A stretch of DNA of 64,000 nucleotides from Corynebacterium casei LMG S-19264 (GTDB lineage Bacteria; Actinomycetota; Actinomycetes; Mycobacteriales; Mycobacteriaceae), in the NCBI RefSeq assembly GCF_000550785.1, contig NZ_CP004350.1, forward strand, positions 288,008-352,007, given 5' to 3'. Positions 1 to 8,339 of this stretch are shown here, in pieces. Under the pieces are notes generated by a model. The model saw only the letters and a program-made list of their open reading frames with translations, did not search any database and was not told the origin of the DNA. Position 1 is the stretch's first letter. Each line of letters starts with the position of its first letter. The position numbers and the translations under genes are program-made.

Positions 1-511
1 GCTCAATGGAGGTCACCACGCCAAGGGCAAGGCGCACGCGCATACCGGTGGAATAGGTGCGCAGCGGCATGCTCAAGTAGTCGCCGAGTTCGGAGAACTC
101 AGCAATCTCATCCATCTTCGCTTTCATCTGTTTGATGGTTTGGCCAAGAAACAGGCCGCGGATGATGATGTTGTCGTAGCCGGAGACTTCCGGGTCCATG
201 CCCACGCCCAAGTCGAAGACAGGGGCGACGCGGCCGCGGACATCCGCTGAGCCGCGGGTGGGTTCATAAATGCCAGAAAGCAGGCGCAGCAGCGTGGACT
301 TACCGGCGCCGTTGTGGCCGACGAGGCCGACGCGGTCGCCCTCACGCAAGTGAAGGTTGATGTCTTTGAGAGCTTCAACCACCACCACATTGTCATCGGT
401 CTTGCCGATTGCGCCGCCGGCCGAGGACAGCATGGCTTTCTTTAGTGAGCGGGACTTGGCATCAAAGATGGGAAAGTCAACACACGCGTTATAAGTATCG
501 ATAGAAACCAT
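1..511 (-). CDS. wzt: ABC transporter ATP-binding protein of a cell-wall polysaccharide exporter (Wzt/RfbE type), 3' end outside window
   Basis: This is the first ~170 residues of the nucleotide-binding subunit of an ABC-2 polysaccharide exporter. A Walker A motif GHNGAGKST lies at about residues 65-73 and an ABC signature STGMRVRLAL lies near the visible end; Walker B falls beyond the window. The ATG at 511 is preceded by AAGGAG, which overlaps the end of the permease gene only 8 nt upstream, so the two are co-transcribed. In mycobacteria the matching pair (Rv3781/Rv3783) is assigned to export of lipid-linked galactan for arabinogalactan. That role is inferred here from family and neighbours. 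Confidence 0.88.
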   Translation of the reverse strand, partial: MVSIDTYNACVDFPIFDAKSRSLKKAMLSSAGGAIGKTDDNVVVVEALKDINLHLREGDRVGLVGHNGAGKSTLLRLLSGIYEPTRGSADVRGRVAPVFDLGVGMDPEVSGYDNIIIRGLFLGQTIKQMKAKMDEIAEFSELGDYLSMPLRTYSTGMRVRLALGVVTSIE

Positions 512-519
512 GGTTCTCC

Positions 520-1413
520 TTAAACCCAGTAGCTGACGCGGAAACGCCAGTGGCGCATAGCCATCATGGCGAGGAAGAGGCCTACAACGGTGCAGCCCAG
601 CACAATCCACCAGTGGTAGGCGGCAACGGGCTCACCAATCATCGGCGCGCGAACAATTTCCAGGTAGTGGTACAGCGGGTTAATTTCCGCGATACGCGCA
701 CGGTCAGCCACCGCGCCGCCCTGGTCAGTCAGTGTCTTGGTGGTCCACACAATCGGCGTGACATAAAACAGCAGCTGGGTTAGCGCTTCCAGCAGTGGTG
801 CAACGTCACGGAAGCGGGTTGCCACAATGCCGAAGAACATGGCCACCCACACGCCGTTGACAATCAGCAGCAGCATGCCGGGGATGACCAGGAAGAATTC
901 CCAACCCAAGGTGCGCGGGAAGATAAGAATGAGCAGGAGCCAGATAATTAGGTTATGACCCAAAAATAACGTTTGCCGCCACACCAGGCGGTAGACGTGC
1001 ACCGACAGTGGTGCCGGCAGCTGTTTAATCAGGCCTTCATTATCAATGAAGATGGTGGAGCCTTCTTTAATAGCGCCGGAGATGAAGTTCCACATGATAA
1101 GGCCCACTGTCACGTGCGGAAGGAAGTCCGCCAGGGGCAGCTGGAACAGCATGGAGTACAGCAAACCCAAGGCTAGGGCCATGACACCGGTTGCGATGGT
1201 GATCCAGAATGGGCCCAGAACTGATCGGCGGTAGCGCTGCTTGATGTCCTGTAAGCCCAGCATGAGCCACAGTTCGCGCTGCTTGGCACCTTGTACTAAG
1301 TCTTTGAAGGCCGCACCGAAGGTCATCGAATGTGATGGCGGTACGGTTTCTCCCTCTGGGGTGCTCGTCATGCGCGCGATATCTGCGGCAAGTGAATTTA
1401 TATCTTGCTCCAT
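520..1413 (-). CDS. wzm: ABC-2 type permease of a cell-wall polysaccharide exporter (Wzm/RfbD type)
   Basis: A 297-residue membrane subunit whose N-terminal cytoplasmic stretch ends in an amphipathic segment (LGLQDIKQRYRRSVLGPFW) typical of RfbD/Wzm permeases, followed by about six hydrophobic segments. It is the first gene of a two-gene unit with the ATPase gene just downstream. It would flip a lipid-linked glycan, probably the galactan precursor of arabinogalactan, across the plasma membrane. It is divergent from the desulfurase-like gene, with ~100 nt between them. The family assignment is firm; the exact glycan is inferred. Confidence 0.88.
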   Translation of the reverse strand: MEQDINSLAADIARMTSTPEGETVPPSHSMTFGAAFKDLVQGAKQRELWLMLGLQDIKQRYRRSVLGPFWITIATGVMALALGLLYSMLFQLPLADFLPHVTVGLIMWNFISGAIKEGSTIFIDNEGLIKQLPAPLSVHVYRLVWRQTLFLGHNLIIWLLLILIFPRTLGWEFFLVIPGMLLLIVNGVWVAMFFGIVATRFRDVAPLLEALTQLLFYVTPIVWTTKTLTDQGGAVADRARIAEINPLYHYLEIVRAPMIGEPVAAYHWWIVLGCTVVGLFLAMMAMRHWRFRVSYWV

Positions 1414-1516
1414 GTCGAATACCCTAGCCGCCGCGAGCCCAATATTAGGTTTTCACCCGCCCATAAAGCGGTATAGAGTAGGGTGCGACAAGGGCCAGCA
1501 GGAGGGAGAGCTCAAC

Positions 1517-2725
1517 GTGGATGTTGCTAGCGTGCGCGGCCTTTATTCAGGGCTGTCGGACGGTTGGACATACCTAAACGCGCACGATACACCACAGATT
1601 GCGGAACGAGTTTCTGCAGGAGTGGCGCGTGCTTTCCGCATGTCTCCAGCCGTTGCAGCGGTGGAAACATCAAGTGGTTCTCATTCCGCGCCGGTGACGG
1701 CGGGACGTTTGGAACGCACCGACTTTATCGCTACCGCGCGGATGGCTGTTGCCGATCTCACGGATGCGCATCATGATGCTGTGGTGCTGGGACCAAGTTT
1801 GCCGGTTTTGTATTCACGTCTTGCGGCGCATTTGGGGCCGTTGCTTCGTCGTAATTCGACGGTGGTGTTGCAGCGGCTTGATTCAGCGTCGTTGGGCACG
1901 ATTGATGCAGAGATTCGGTGGGCACAGCCCGACCTTGGCACGGGTGAGTTGCCAGGTTTCCAGTTCAATGAACTTATCGATGGCACAACAAGGTTCGTTT
2001 CATTCACCGCCGCGCATTCGGCGTTGGGGGCGGTAGCACCGGTCAAGGAGATTACAGAGATCGTGCGCGGCGCATCACGCGCATGGTCGCTTGTCGATGT
2101 ATCCGCGTTAGCCACCTACCGGGCCATCGACATTGAAGAGCTCGGCGCGGACATCGTGGGCATTGACTTGGCGCAGCTGGGCGGCCCGGAGATTTCTGCG
2201 TTGGTTTTTCGCGATTCCACGATGTTTAAGCGTCTCAACGTGCAGCGCGAGGACTTAGAATCACCAATCTCGGCGGGTCTTGCCGGTGGTGTTGGTCCGT
2301 TGGCGGATCATTTCGCGCGCTTGGGCGATCCGGATGATGTGCTGCGCGGCTCGCGCCGTACGCGTCTGCGCAATTCCATGGCTGATGTGGCACAGCACAT
2401 GAGCCAGCTTTCCGAAGAGCTTTATACCCTGATGGGCACCCTTCCCGCCGTGCACATTCTAGGTGTCACGGGTGAGGCCGCAGCCGGTGCGCGTACCGAT
2501 AACCGCATTCCGCGACTGTCTTTTGCCGTGAAGAACGTGCCGGCCAAGACCGTGCATCAGCGTTTGTTCAGCAACGGTTTGGTCACCACGCTGACCCCAC
2601 GCAGTGAGCTGCTCACCGAGATGGGCGTGGATGACATCGGCGGCGCGGTCACCGTGTCACTGAGTCCGTTTAATACCCATCAAGATATTGAGCATCTCAT
2701 CCGCGTAGTCGCGTCCCTCGCGTAG
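1517..2725 (+). CDS. cysteine desulfurase-like (class V aminotransferase fold) protein
   Basis: A 402-residue protein of the SufS/Csd fold type I family, equivalent in position to Rv3778c beside the galactan exporter. I chose the GTG at 1517 because AGGAGGGAG lies 11 nt upstream; a longer in-frame reading from 1241 would run through the divergent permease gene. The segment that should carry the PLP lysine (usually S-x-H-K before a G-P-x-G turn) reads IDLAQLGGPEISALVF, with no lysine. No obvious catalytic desulfurase cysteine loop is seen either. It may be a pseudoenzyme or act on an unusual substrate; its function is unknown. Confidence 0.8.
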   Translation: MDVASVRGLYSGLSDGWTYLNAHDTPQIAERVSAGVARAFRMSPAVAAVETSSGSHSAPVTAGRLERTDFIATARMAVADLTDAHHDAVVLGPSLPVLYSRLAAHLGPLLRRNSTVVLQRLDSASLGTIDAEIRWAQPDLGTGELPGFQFNELIDGTTRFVSFTAAHSALGAVAPVKEITEIVRGASRAWSLVDVSALATYRAIDIEELGADIVGIDLAQLGGPEISALVFRDSTMFKRLNVQREDLESPISAGLAGGVGPLADHFARLGDPDDVLRGSRRTRLRNSMADVAQHMSQLSEELYTLMGTLPAVHILGVTGEAAAGARTDNRIPRLSFAVKNVPAKTVHQRLFSNGLVTTLTPRSELLTEMGVDDIGGAVTVSLSPFNTHQDIEHLIRVVASLA

Positions 2726-2750
2726 ATTCTTGCCGCCAAAGGCGCAGAAT

Positions 2751-3719
2751 CTACGGCTCGAGGACGAGGGTTCCTGTGTGCGAGCTTGCTTCGAGGAAGC
2801 CGAGGGCCTTGGAGGCATCGGCTAGCGGCAGAACTTCGTGGATGTGGTGCTTGACGCGGCCTTCTTCCAGCATTGGCCACACGTTTTCAACGGTCTGGCG
2901 GACAATCTCTGCCTTCACATCAACCGGGCGGCGGCGCAGGGTGGTGCCGTGCAGGGAGATGCCCTTCATCATCATGATGCCCATGTTGATCTCGGCCTTA
3001 TTGCCACCCTGCAGACCGATGGTGACCATGCGGCCGCCTTCGGCAAGAGCGAACATGTTCTTCTTCAAGTAAGGCCCGCCGATGATATCCAGTATCACGT
3101 TGCACTGATTCTTTAGTTCTTCAGCGAAGTCTTGCTCCTTGTAATTAATGAGGATGTCCGCGCCGTACTTCTTGCAGACTTCGAGCTTTTCTGCAGAACC
3201 TGCGGTTACCGCAACCTTGGCGCCGATGGCCTTGGCAATCTGAATAGCCATCAGGCCAATTCCGCCGCCACCGCCGTGAATCAGGATGGTTTCGCCTTCC
3301 TTGAGGCCCACTTCCATCACTATGTTGGACCACACGGTGCAGGCAGTTTCAATGACCGCGGCGGTTTCCGCGAAGGAGAAACCTTCAGGGATAGGAAGAA
3401 GCTGACCCTCTGGCACTGCTACGTACTCGGCGTAGCCGCCGCCGACTAACAGTGCGCCGACTTTTTCACCAACGCTGCGGTCGGTATCGCCAGCATCAGC
3501 AATTTCACCGGCGCATTCCAGGCCGATTATTTCTGAGCCGCCCTTTGGTGGTGGATAGTTGCCTTGTGCTTGGGTGAGGTCTGCGCGGTTTACACCTGCT
3601 GCGGCGATTTTTACCAGCACCTCACCGGGCTGCAGCTCAGGCTTGGGCACTTCCTGGAGTTCTAGCGCGGATGGGTCACCTTCGGTGGTTTGGACGATTG
3701 CTTTCATCACATCAGTCAT
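2751..3719 (-). CDS. NADPH:quinone oxidoreductase (zinc-independent MDR family)
   Basis: A medium-chain dehydrogenase/reductase of about 322 residues. The N-terminal GroES-like domain begins MKAIVQTTEGDPSAL and the central Rossmann fold has GGGGGIGLMAIQIAKAIG. The metal ligands of zinc alcohol dehydrogenases are absent, which points to the quinone oxidoreductase/PIG3-like branch that reduces quinones or enones with NADPH. Three in-frame starts compete: GTG 3728, ATG 3719 and ATG 3707. GGAGGG lies 2 nt before 3719 and 14 nt before 3707, and family members usually start at MKAI. It converges on the desulfurase-like gene, as Rv3777 does on Rv3778c. Confidence 0.85.
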   Translation of the reverse strand: MTDVMKAIVQTTEGDPSALELQEVPKPELQPGEVLVKIAAAGVNRADLTQAQGNYPPPKGGSEIIGLECAGEIADAGDTDRSVGEKVGALLVGGGYAEYVAVPEGQLLPIPEGFSFAETAAVIETACTVWSNIVMEVGLKEGETILIHGGGGGIGLMAIQIAKAIGAKVAVTAGSAEKLEVCKKYGADILINYKEQDFAEELKNQCNVILDIIGGPYLKKNMFALAEGGRMVTIGLQGGNKAEINMGIMMMKGISLHGTTLRRRPVDVKAEIVRQTVENVWPMLEEGRVKHHIHEVLPLADASKALGFLEASSHTGTLVLEP

Positions 3720-3846
3720 GCCCTCCACGCTAATGAAGTTTTAGTAATCAGGCACGCAGTTTTAGTCTTTAACGTCCGATCGGGTAGTCTTTTCGTGTGC
3801 TTGAGATCTGGCATTTTCTAATGCGAGATTCTTTTATACAGCGCAC

Positions 3847-3934
3847 GGAGACGTGGCAGAGCGGCCGAATGCACTGGTCTTGAAAACCAGCGTGGGGAAA
3901 CTCACCGAGGGTTCAAATCCCTCCGTCTCCGCCA
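3847..3934 (+). tRNA. tRNA-Ser(UGA)
   Basis: An 88-nt class II tRNA. The acceptor arm GGAGACG pairs with CGTCTCC, and the CCA end is encoded. The anticodon stem CTGGT/ACCAG encloses loop CTTGAAA with anticodon TGA at 3881-3883. The long variable arm and the T loop GTTCAAATC are present. It reads UCA and UCG/UCU by wobble. Confidence 0.97.
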
Positions 3935-3942
3935 AATTTTTC

Positions 3943-3987
3943 AAAGTCTCGAGACATCGTTCCTCATTACGGTGCCTCGAGACTTTT
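3943..3987 (+). terminator. Rho-independent terminator after tRNA-Ser(UGA)
   Basis: A perfect 11-bp stem AAAGTCTCGAG (3943-3953) / CTCGAGACTTT (3976-3986) with a 22-nt loop and a T run. It lies between the tRNA and the convergent moeB, and because it starts with AAA it may work in both directions. Confidence 0.85.
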
Positions 3988-4004
3988 CTATTCTGTGCTT
4001 GGCT

Positions 4005-5138
4005 TTACTGTTTATCCAGCCAGGCGTCGATGCCGCCGCGCAGCGAGTAGATGCCTTCGCTGAACCCTCGTTGGTTGAGGGCTTCAACTGCGCGTGCGGA
4101 GCGAATACCACCGGCGCAGTGGATAACCACTGGACGTGGCTCTTGTTGTGCTTGCGCTATTTCTTCTGGGGTTTCGCCATCCATGATGCGCGGTAGTGGG
4201 AATTTTAGAGTCCCGGGGATGGCGAACATCGCTACTTCGTCGGGGTTGCGCACGTCAATGACAAGGGCATTCTCCGGGATGTCATCGACTTCGGGGATGC
4301 GGGGCGTTGAGGCAGAATCAGCGGCAGAGACCGGGGCGCTGGTTGGTGGTTCTTCGAAGGCTTCTGCGCCCGAGGTTGGGCCGGTGGTGCGCACGCGATC
4401 GGTGACATCTGGGTTGCCGACCAACGGGATGTACTCCCACGTGCCTTCTAGTGCCGTGAAATACCCAATCTTGCCAATCAGTGGCGTGCCCACGCCGGTG
4501 AGCAGCTTAATTGCTTCTAGCGCCATGGCCGAACCCACCACGCCAACCGTCGGGCCGAGCACGCCCGCCTGGGAACAGGATGGCACTGAGCCGGGCGCCG
4601 GTGGGATAGGGAAGAGGTCCTCGTAGATAGGGCCGTGGTCGGCATAGAATACGGACAGTTGGGCATCGAAACCCAAGATAGATGCCCACACATGCGGAAT
4701 GCCGTGCACCGCGCATGCCCAAGATGCGTTGTAGCGAGTGGCGAAGTTATCCGTGCCGTCGAGCACCACATCGGCGCCGCGCAGGCGCTCAATAATATTG
4801 TGCTCATCCAGGCGTTCTTCGACCACGTTGATGGTGACCTCTGGATTGAGGGCACTCAGCGCCTGCCGCGCGGACTCAGCCTTATTCACGCCAATATTGG
4901 CAGTGTTATGAATGACCTGCCGGTGCAGGTTCGACACATCCACGATGTCAGAATCAAAGATGGTTATTTCACCAACACCCGCGCCTGCCAAATACAACAA
5001 TGCGGGCGAGCCAAGGCCGCCGGCGCCGATGACGGCTACGTGGGCATCGGCAAGCTTTTCTTGCGCTTCACGCCCGAAACCTGCCAGCGAAAGCTGCCTG
5101 CGATACCGGGAAATCTCCCGGGGACTAAGCTTCGTCAT
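4005..5138 (-). CDS. moeB: MoeB/ThiF-type adenylyltransferase with C-terminal rhodanese domain (MoeZ-like)
   Basis: A 377-residue E1-like enzyme that adenylates the C-terminal Gly-Gly of the small sulfur carrier MoaD and, through its rhodanese domain, can transfer sulfur to it. The ATP site GAGGLGSP is at residues 38-45, with the catalytic-cysteine region PSCSQAG in the middle. The rhodanese loop HCAGGIRSA near residue 341 keeps its active cysteine. The CxxC zinc pairs of E. coli MoeB are not seen, as in other MoeZ proteins. The ATG at 5138 overlaps the moaE stop (ATGA), which favours it over a longer reading. It is the last gene of the overlapping moeA-moaB-moaE-moeB operon. Confidence 0.92.
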   Translation of the reverse strand: MTKLSPREISRYRRQLSLAGFGREAQEKLADAHVAVIGAGGLGSPALLYLAGAGVGEITIFDSDIVDVSNLHRQVIHNTANIGVNKAESARQALSALNPEVTINVVEERLDEHNIIERLRGADVVLDGTDNFATRYNASWACAVHGIPHVWASILGFDAQLSVFYADHGPIYEDLFPIPPAPGSVPSCSQAGVLGPTVGVVGSAMALEAIKLLTGVGTPLIGKIGYFTALEGTWEYIPLVGNPDVTDRVRTTGPTSGAEAFEEPPTSAPVSAADSASTPRIPEVDDIPENALVIDVRNPDEVAMFAIPGTLKFPLPRIMDGETPEEIAQAQQEPRPVVIHCAGGIRSARAVEALNQRGFSEGIYSLRGGIDAWLDKQ

Positions 5139-5614
5139 TCCAATCCCACCCACTGCGTTCCACCGGCGGAGAGTTCTTGTTCTTTCCAAATCGGGACTTC
5201 GGCCTTGACGGCATCGGCAAGCTGCGATGCTGCTTCAAACGCCTCCCGTCGGTGCGCGGATGCTGCGATGACCACGAAGGCCAAGTCGCCGATGCTCAAT
5301 GTGCCGGTGCGGTGCGCACACCACAGGCGGACATGTGGATGCGCTGCGCTAATGCGCGCGGTGACCGCCTCAATTTCTAGCTGCGCCGAGGGGTGAGCCG
5401 AGTAAATCAACTTGGCCACACCCTGGCCGCCATCATGATCACGAACAACACCATCAAAAGTGACCACCGCCCCCATGGCATCCGTGGCAACCTCCGCGCG
5501 GGCCTGCGACATCACCGACTCAATTGGCTCAGTCATCATCACCGCGCCAATAACCTTGCCCGTCTGTTCATGAACATAAGCCGGGTCAAAAGCAGGATCA
5601 TGGTTAGTGCTCAT
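5135..5614 (-). CDS. moaE: molybdopterin synthase catalytic subunit MoaE
   Basis: A 159-residue large subunit of molybdopterin synthase, which converts cyclic pyranopterin monophosphate to molybdopterin using MoaD thiocarboxylate. It contains GAVVTFDGVVRDHDGG, a VRLWCAHRTGTLSIGD segment and a C-terminal VPIWKEQ motif with the conserved Lys/Glu. The ATG at 5614 overlaps the end of moaB by 11 nt and the stop overlaps moeB by 4 nt, so the operon is translationally coupled. The partner moaD is encoded separately at 7353 on the other strand. Confidence 0.95.
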   Translation of the reverse strand: MSTNHDPAFDPAYVHEQTGKVIGAVMMTEPIESVMSQARAEVATDAMGAVVTFDGVVRDHDGGQGVAKLIYSAHPSAQLEIEAVTARISAAHPHVRLWCAHRTGTLSIGDLAFVVIAASAHRREAFEAASQLADAVKAEVPIWKEQELSAGGTQWVGLE

Positions 5615-6107
5615 TGTTTCCTTTCATCACGTCGATGATGTGCCCCAAGATTCCCTCGAGCACCGCGCAGCCATCTTTCACACCACCCGGCGAACCGGGC
5701 AGCGTCATCACAAAAGTCTGCCTGGTAATCCCAGCTATACACCGCGACAACGCCGCCGTGGGGACAGTCTCCAATCCCTTGTTCCAAAACGCGACGGCGA
5801 TGCCGGGAAGCTCTTTCACAATATGGGACTCAACTGCTTCAAAAGTGCGATCATCCGGGGTAATCCCCGTCCCTCCTGAGGTCAACAACACATCTGGGGC
5901 ATCCGGACCATTCAACACATTGTCTATTGCTGACTGAATGTTCGCGTCAGCAACGATCACCGCATCAGGAGTGTCCAAGCCCTGGCTGCGCAAAAATTCC
6001 ACAGCAATCTTGCCCGAACGATCTTCATACTCACCAGCAGCAGCGCGTGTCGATGCCACAACAACCAAACTCGTCCGTGGTTTATCTGACGTATTTTTAG
6101 AGTTCAT
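5604..6107 (-). CDS. moaB: MoaB/Mog-family molybdenum cofactor protein
   Basis: A 167-residue member of the MoaB/MogA family, which adenylates molybdopterin before metal insertion. It carries the family signature DVLLTSGGTGITPDDRTFEA and a C-terminal LPGSPGGVKD loop. Which subfamily (MoaB or MogA) applies cannot be settled by eye. The gene overlaps moeA upstream and moaE downstream by 11 nt each. Confidence 0.92.
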   Translation of the reverse strand: MNSKNTSDKPRTSLVVVASTRAAAGEYEDRSGKIAVEFLRSQGLDTPDAVIVADANIQSAIDNVLNGPDAPDVLLTSGGTGITPDDRTFEAVESHIVKELPGIAVAFWNKGLETVPTAALSRCIAGITRQTFVMTLPGSPGGVKDGCAVLEGILGHIIDVMKGNNEH

Positions 6108-7329
6108 AAACTTGAACCACCTCTCCAGCAGCTAAATTCGCGCCAGCAGGGATACGAATAAGGTGCGTTGCCTCCACCGCCTGGCTAATCAAATGCGAAC
6201 CAGCCCCGCCAATAATGTGCGCGGTTAAAGTTCCATCATCTACAGACTCAACTCGGCCGCGGCGGAACTGATCGCGGCCTGCAATACCTGTTGTGGCTGC
6301 AGCTAGCTGTGCCCAAGATACCTGCGGTGTCTGGCCCAACACCGGCGCCACAAACAGCCGGAAACTCACCAGCGTGGACACCGGATTGCCAGGCAAACAA
6401 ATAGCCGGAACACCTTCAAAAACCGCAAAGCCCTGCGGCCCGCCCGGCTGCTGGTCCACGTGGCCGAACCACGTGGAAGTTTCCATACTGGAAACTTCCA
6501 CGGATTCAGGATTGGAAACTTTCAAAACCTGGCGCACGACTTCAAATTTGCCGGCGCTAATCCCGCCGGAAGTCACCACAACATCCGGCTGCATATCTTT
6601 AATAGCCGCCGCCAATGCAGATTTAAGGGCCGCTGGATCATCATTGGTGGACACGTGCCCGACCACGTCAATTCCAGCATCGGCGGCAAGTGCGCGCAGC
6701 ATCGGCGCATTCGCATCCGGAATAGTGGCAGCAGCTTCTTCTACAGCTGACGTGCTTGACGATGAAATCTCCGCACCACCAGTGCAGATAAGCATGCGCG
6801 CCGGGCGAATGACCTCAATATGAGTAATTGATTGAGAAGCCAACGTTGCAACCGCTGCACCCGAAATCTTTGTCTCCGCTGGGATAATCACGCTACCTGC
6901 GCCGATATCGCAGCCTTGTTCACGAACAAACTGACCCGCTTCCACAGCAGGGACTTCAATATACTCACCCGGGCTGAGAAACTCCGCCGGGGTGGTGCGT
7001 TCCACGGGGATGATCGCGGTGGCATCGGCAGGCACTGCGGCACCCGTCATTATTGGTGCGGCCTTGCCCTCTAACAGCCTAGGCACTGTGCCCGCTGGAA
7101 TGGTTTCGGTGACCTCAAACCGGCCACCATCGGCATGCGGCACGGCATAGCCATCCATCTGCGAATTATTAAACCGCGGGGAATCAAAACCCGCGGTGAC
7201 ATCTACGGCAGCGATACGGCCCAGGGATTGCTCCACTGGAATTTCTTCTATAATTTCTCCCGCAGAACGCTGGGGATGCTCAGCGATGAGCTGGCGAATC
7301 CGTGCAAGATAAGATTCCGGCGAAGTCAT
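6097..7329 (-). CDS. moeA: molybdopterin molybdenumtransferase MoeA
   Basis: A 410-residue enzyme that inserts molybdate into adenylated molybdopterin. N-terminal MoeA features include FNNSQMDGYAV (~residues 53-63) and TGAAVPADATAIIPVE. The central Mog-like domain has VVTSGGISAGKFEVV and a C-terminal LPGNPVSTLVSF. It is the first gene of the Moco operon. A minus-strand TACAAT (7341-7336) ends 6 nt before the ATG, so its transcript is probably leaderless. Confidence 0.95.
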   Translation of the reverse strand: MTSPESYLARIRQLIAEHPQRSAGEIIEEIPVEQSLGRIAAVDVTAGFDSPRFNNSQMDGYAVPHADGGRFEVTETIPAGTVPRLLEGKAAPIMTGAAVPADATAIIPVERTTPAEFLSPGEYIEVPAVEAGQFVREQGCDIGAGSVIIPAETKISGAAVATLASQSITHIEVIRPARMLICTGGAEISSSSTSAVEEAAATIPDANAPMLRALAADAGIDVVGHVSTNDDPAALKSALAAAIKDMQPDVVVTSGGISAGKFEVVRQVLKVSNPESVEVSSMETSTWFGHVDQQPGGPQGFAVFEGVPAICLPGNPVSTLVSFRLFVAPVLGQTPQVSWAQLAAATTGIAGRDQFRRGRVESVDDGTLTAHIIGGAGSHLISQAVEATHLIRIPAGANLAAGEVVQVYEL

Positions 7330-7335
7330 GGAACC

Positions 7336-7345
7336 ATTGTAGGAT
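7336..7345. promoter_or_regulatory. overlapping divergent -10 elements of moeA and moaD
   Basis: Only 23 bp separate the two divergent start codons. TACAAT on the minus strand (7341-7336) lies 6 nt before the moeA ATG; TAGGAT on the plus strand (7340-7345) lies 7 nt before the moaD ATG. Both spacings put transcription initiation at or next to the A of the ATG. The hexamers overlap at 7340-7341. Confidence 0.6.
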
Positions 7346-7352
7346 AAGAGTC

Positions 7353-7619
7353 ATGGTTGACGTGCACTTCTTCGCCGCTGCCCGGGACGCCGCTGGTTGT
7401 ACCCACACGAGCTTTGAAAGCTCAGACGTTCCGGCCACGCTGGGTGATCTTCTAATTTCTCTATCCACTACTTTTACCGGCTCTACCGGCGCCGGGACCC
7501 CGATGGCAGACGTTCTTGAACGCTGCTCTTTCCTGCTCGACGGCAAGACCGGCACGGCGGAAACTTCCTTGCAGGGTGTTACCCGCGTAGACGTGCTCCC
7601 GCCTTTCGCTGGTGGCTAA
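7353..7619 (+). CDS. moaD: molybdopterin synthase sulfur carrier subunit MoaD
   Basis: An 88-residue ubiquitin-fold protein beginning MVDVHFFAAARDAAG and ending PPFAGG. The terminal Gly-Gly is adenylated by MoeB and thiocarboxylated before it donates sulfur through MoaE. The ATG at 7353 is preferred over an upstream start inside the moeA promoter because of family length and the -10 hexamer 7 nt upstream. It is separated from its partner moaE but transcribed divergently from the same control region. Confidence 0.92.
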   Translation: MVDVHFFAAARDAAGCTHTSFESSDVPATLGDLLISLSTTFTGSTGAGTPMADVLERCSFLLDGKTGTAETSLQGVTRVDVLPPFAGG

Positions 7620-7653
7620 CTACGGAGCTGTTCAAGCGCGGTAACTGCGTGCG

Positions 7654-8055
7654 CTAGCTGCGTGCGCGCAGGGGGCTGGTGAAGAAATTCACGATGCCTG
7701 AGATGATTCCCAGGACAATGGCGCCGATGATGGCTGGCCACAGACCTTCAACGGCGAAGTGGGCATCTTGCAAGTCAATGACATTAAACAGCCACTCCGC
7801 AATCATCAAAACGATACCGTTAATAACGAGCGCGAAAAGCCCCAACGTAATACACGTCAAAGGCATGCCCAGCAGGCGAATGACCGGGGCAACAACTGTA
7901 TTGACCAAGACGAAGACCACAGCCAAAACCAAGAACGCGGTGAGTTCTTCACCGGCCGCAGTGGTCAGATCGATTCCAGGGACAAATTCTACGACCACCC
8001 AAAGGCCCGCGGCGATAGCGATGACGTTTAATGCAAAGTTCCATAAAGAGCTCAT
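7654..8055 (-). CDS. four-TM phage-holin-superfamily IV (YvlD-like) membrane protein
   Basis: A 133-residue protein with four hydrophobic segments starting MSSLWNFALNVIAIAAGLW, with the motif NTVVAPVIRLLGMPLTCITLGL typical of the YvlD/holin IV family of small membrane proteins. Its function is unknown; relatives respond to envelope stress in Bacillus. I chose the ATG at 8055 because TATACT lies exactly 7 nt upstream, giving a leaderless transcript. A start 33 nt further upstream lies inside that promoter. Confidence 0.78.
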   Translation of the reverse strand: MSSLWNFALNVIAIAAGLWVVVEFVPGIDLTTAAGEELTAFLVLAVVFVLVNTVVAPVIRLLGMPLTCITLGLFALVINGIVLMIAEWLFNVIDLQDAHFAVEGLWPAIIGAIVLGIISGIVNFFTSPLRARS

Positions 8056-8190
8056 GCCCCAGAGTATAAAGTAGTTCCCTGGCATCATTCTGCATGGTGG
8101 ATTAGCCTTAGCTAAGCCTTACTGCCACCCTATTTGGTTCATGAGGGAAGTGGCAGGTATGCTGAACACCGCCTGTTTATAGGCAATGTT

Positions 8191-8282
8191 GGAGACGTGC
8201 CAGAGCGGCCGAATGGGGCTCACTGCTAATGAGTTGCTCTTTTAACAAAGAGCCGGAGGTTCAAATCCTCTCGTCTCCGCCA
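8191..8282 (+). tRNA. tRNA-Ser(GCU)
   Basis: A 92-nt class II tRNA with acceptor GGAGACG/CGTCTCC and encoded CCA (8280-8282). The anticodon loop CTGCTAA gives GCT at 8225-8227, which reads AGC/AGU. The variable arm is long. Confidence 0.96.
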
Positions 8283-8302
8283 CTGGGTTTCATCAAACCC
8301 TG

Positions 8303-8339
8303 AAAGGCCAGCCGGATGTAATTTTCTGGCTGGTCTTTT
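8303..8339 (+). terminator. Rho-independent terminator after tRNA-Ser(GCU)
   Basis: AAAGGCCAGCC (8303-8313) pairs with GGCTGGTCTTT (8328-8338) with one G-U pair, followed by a T run. It lies 20 nt after the tRNA. Confidence 0.85.
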
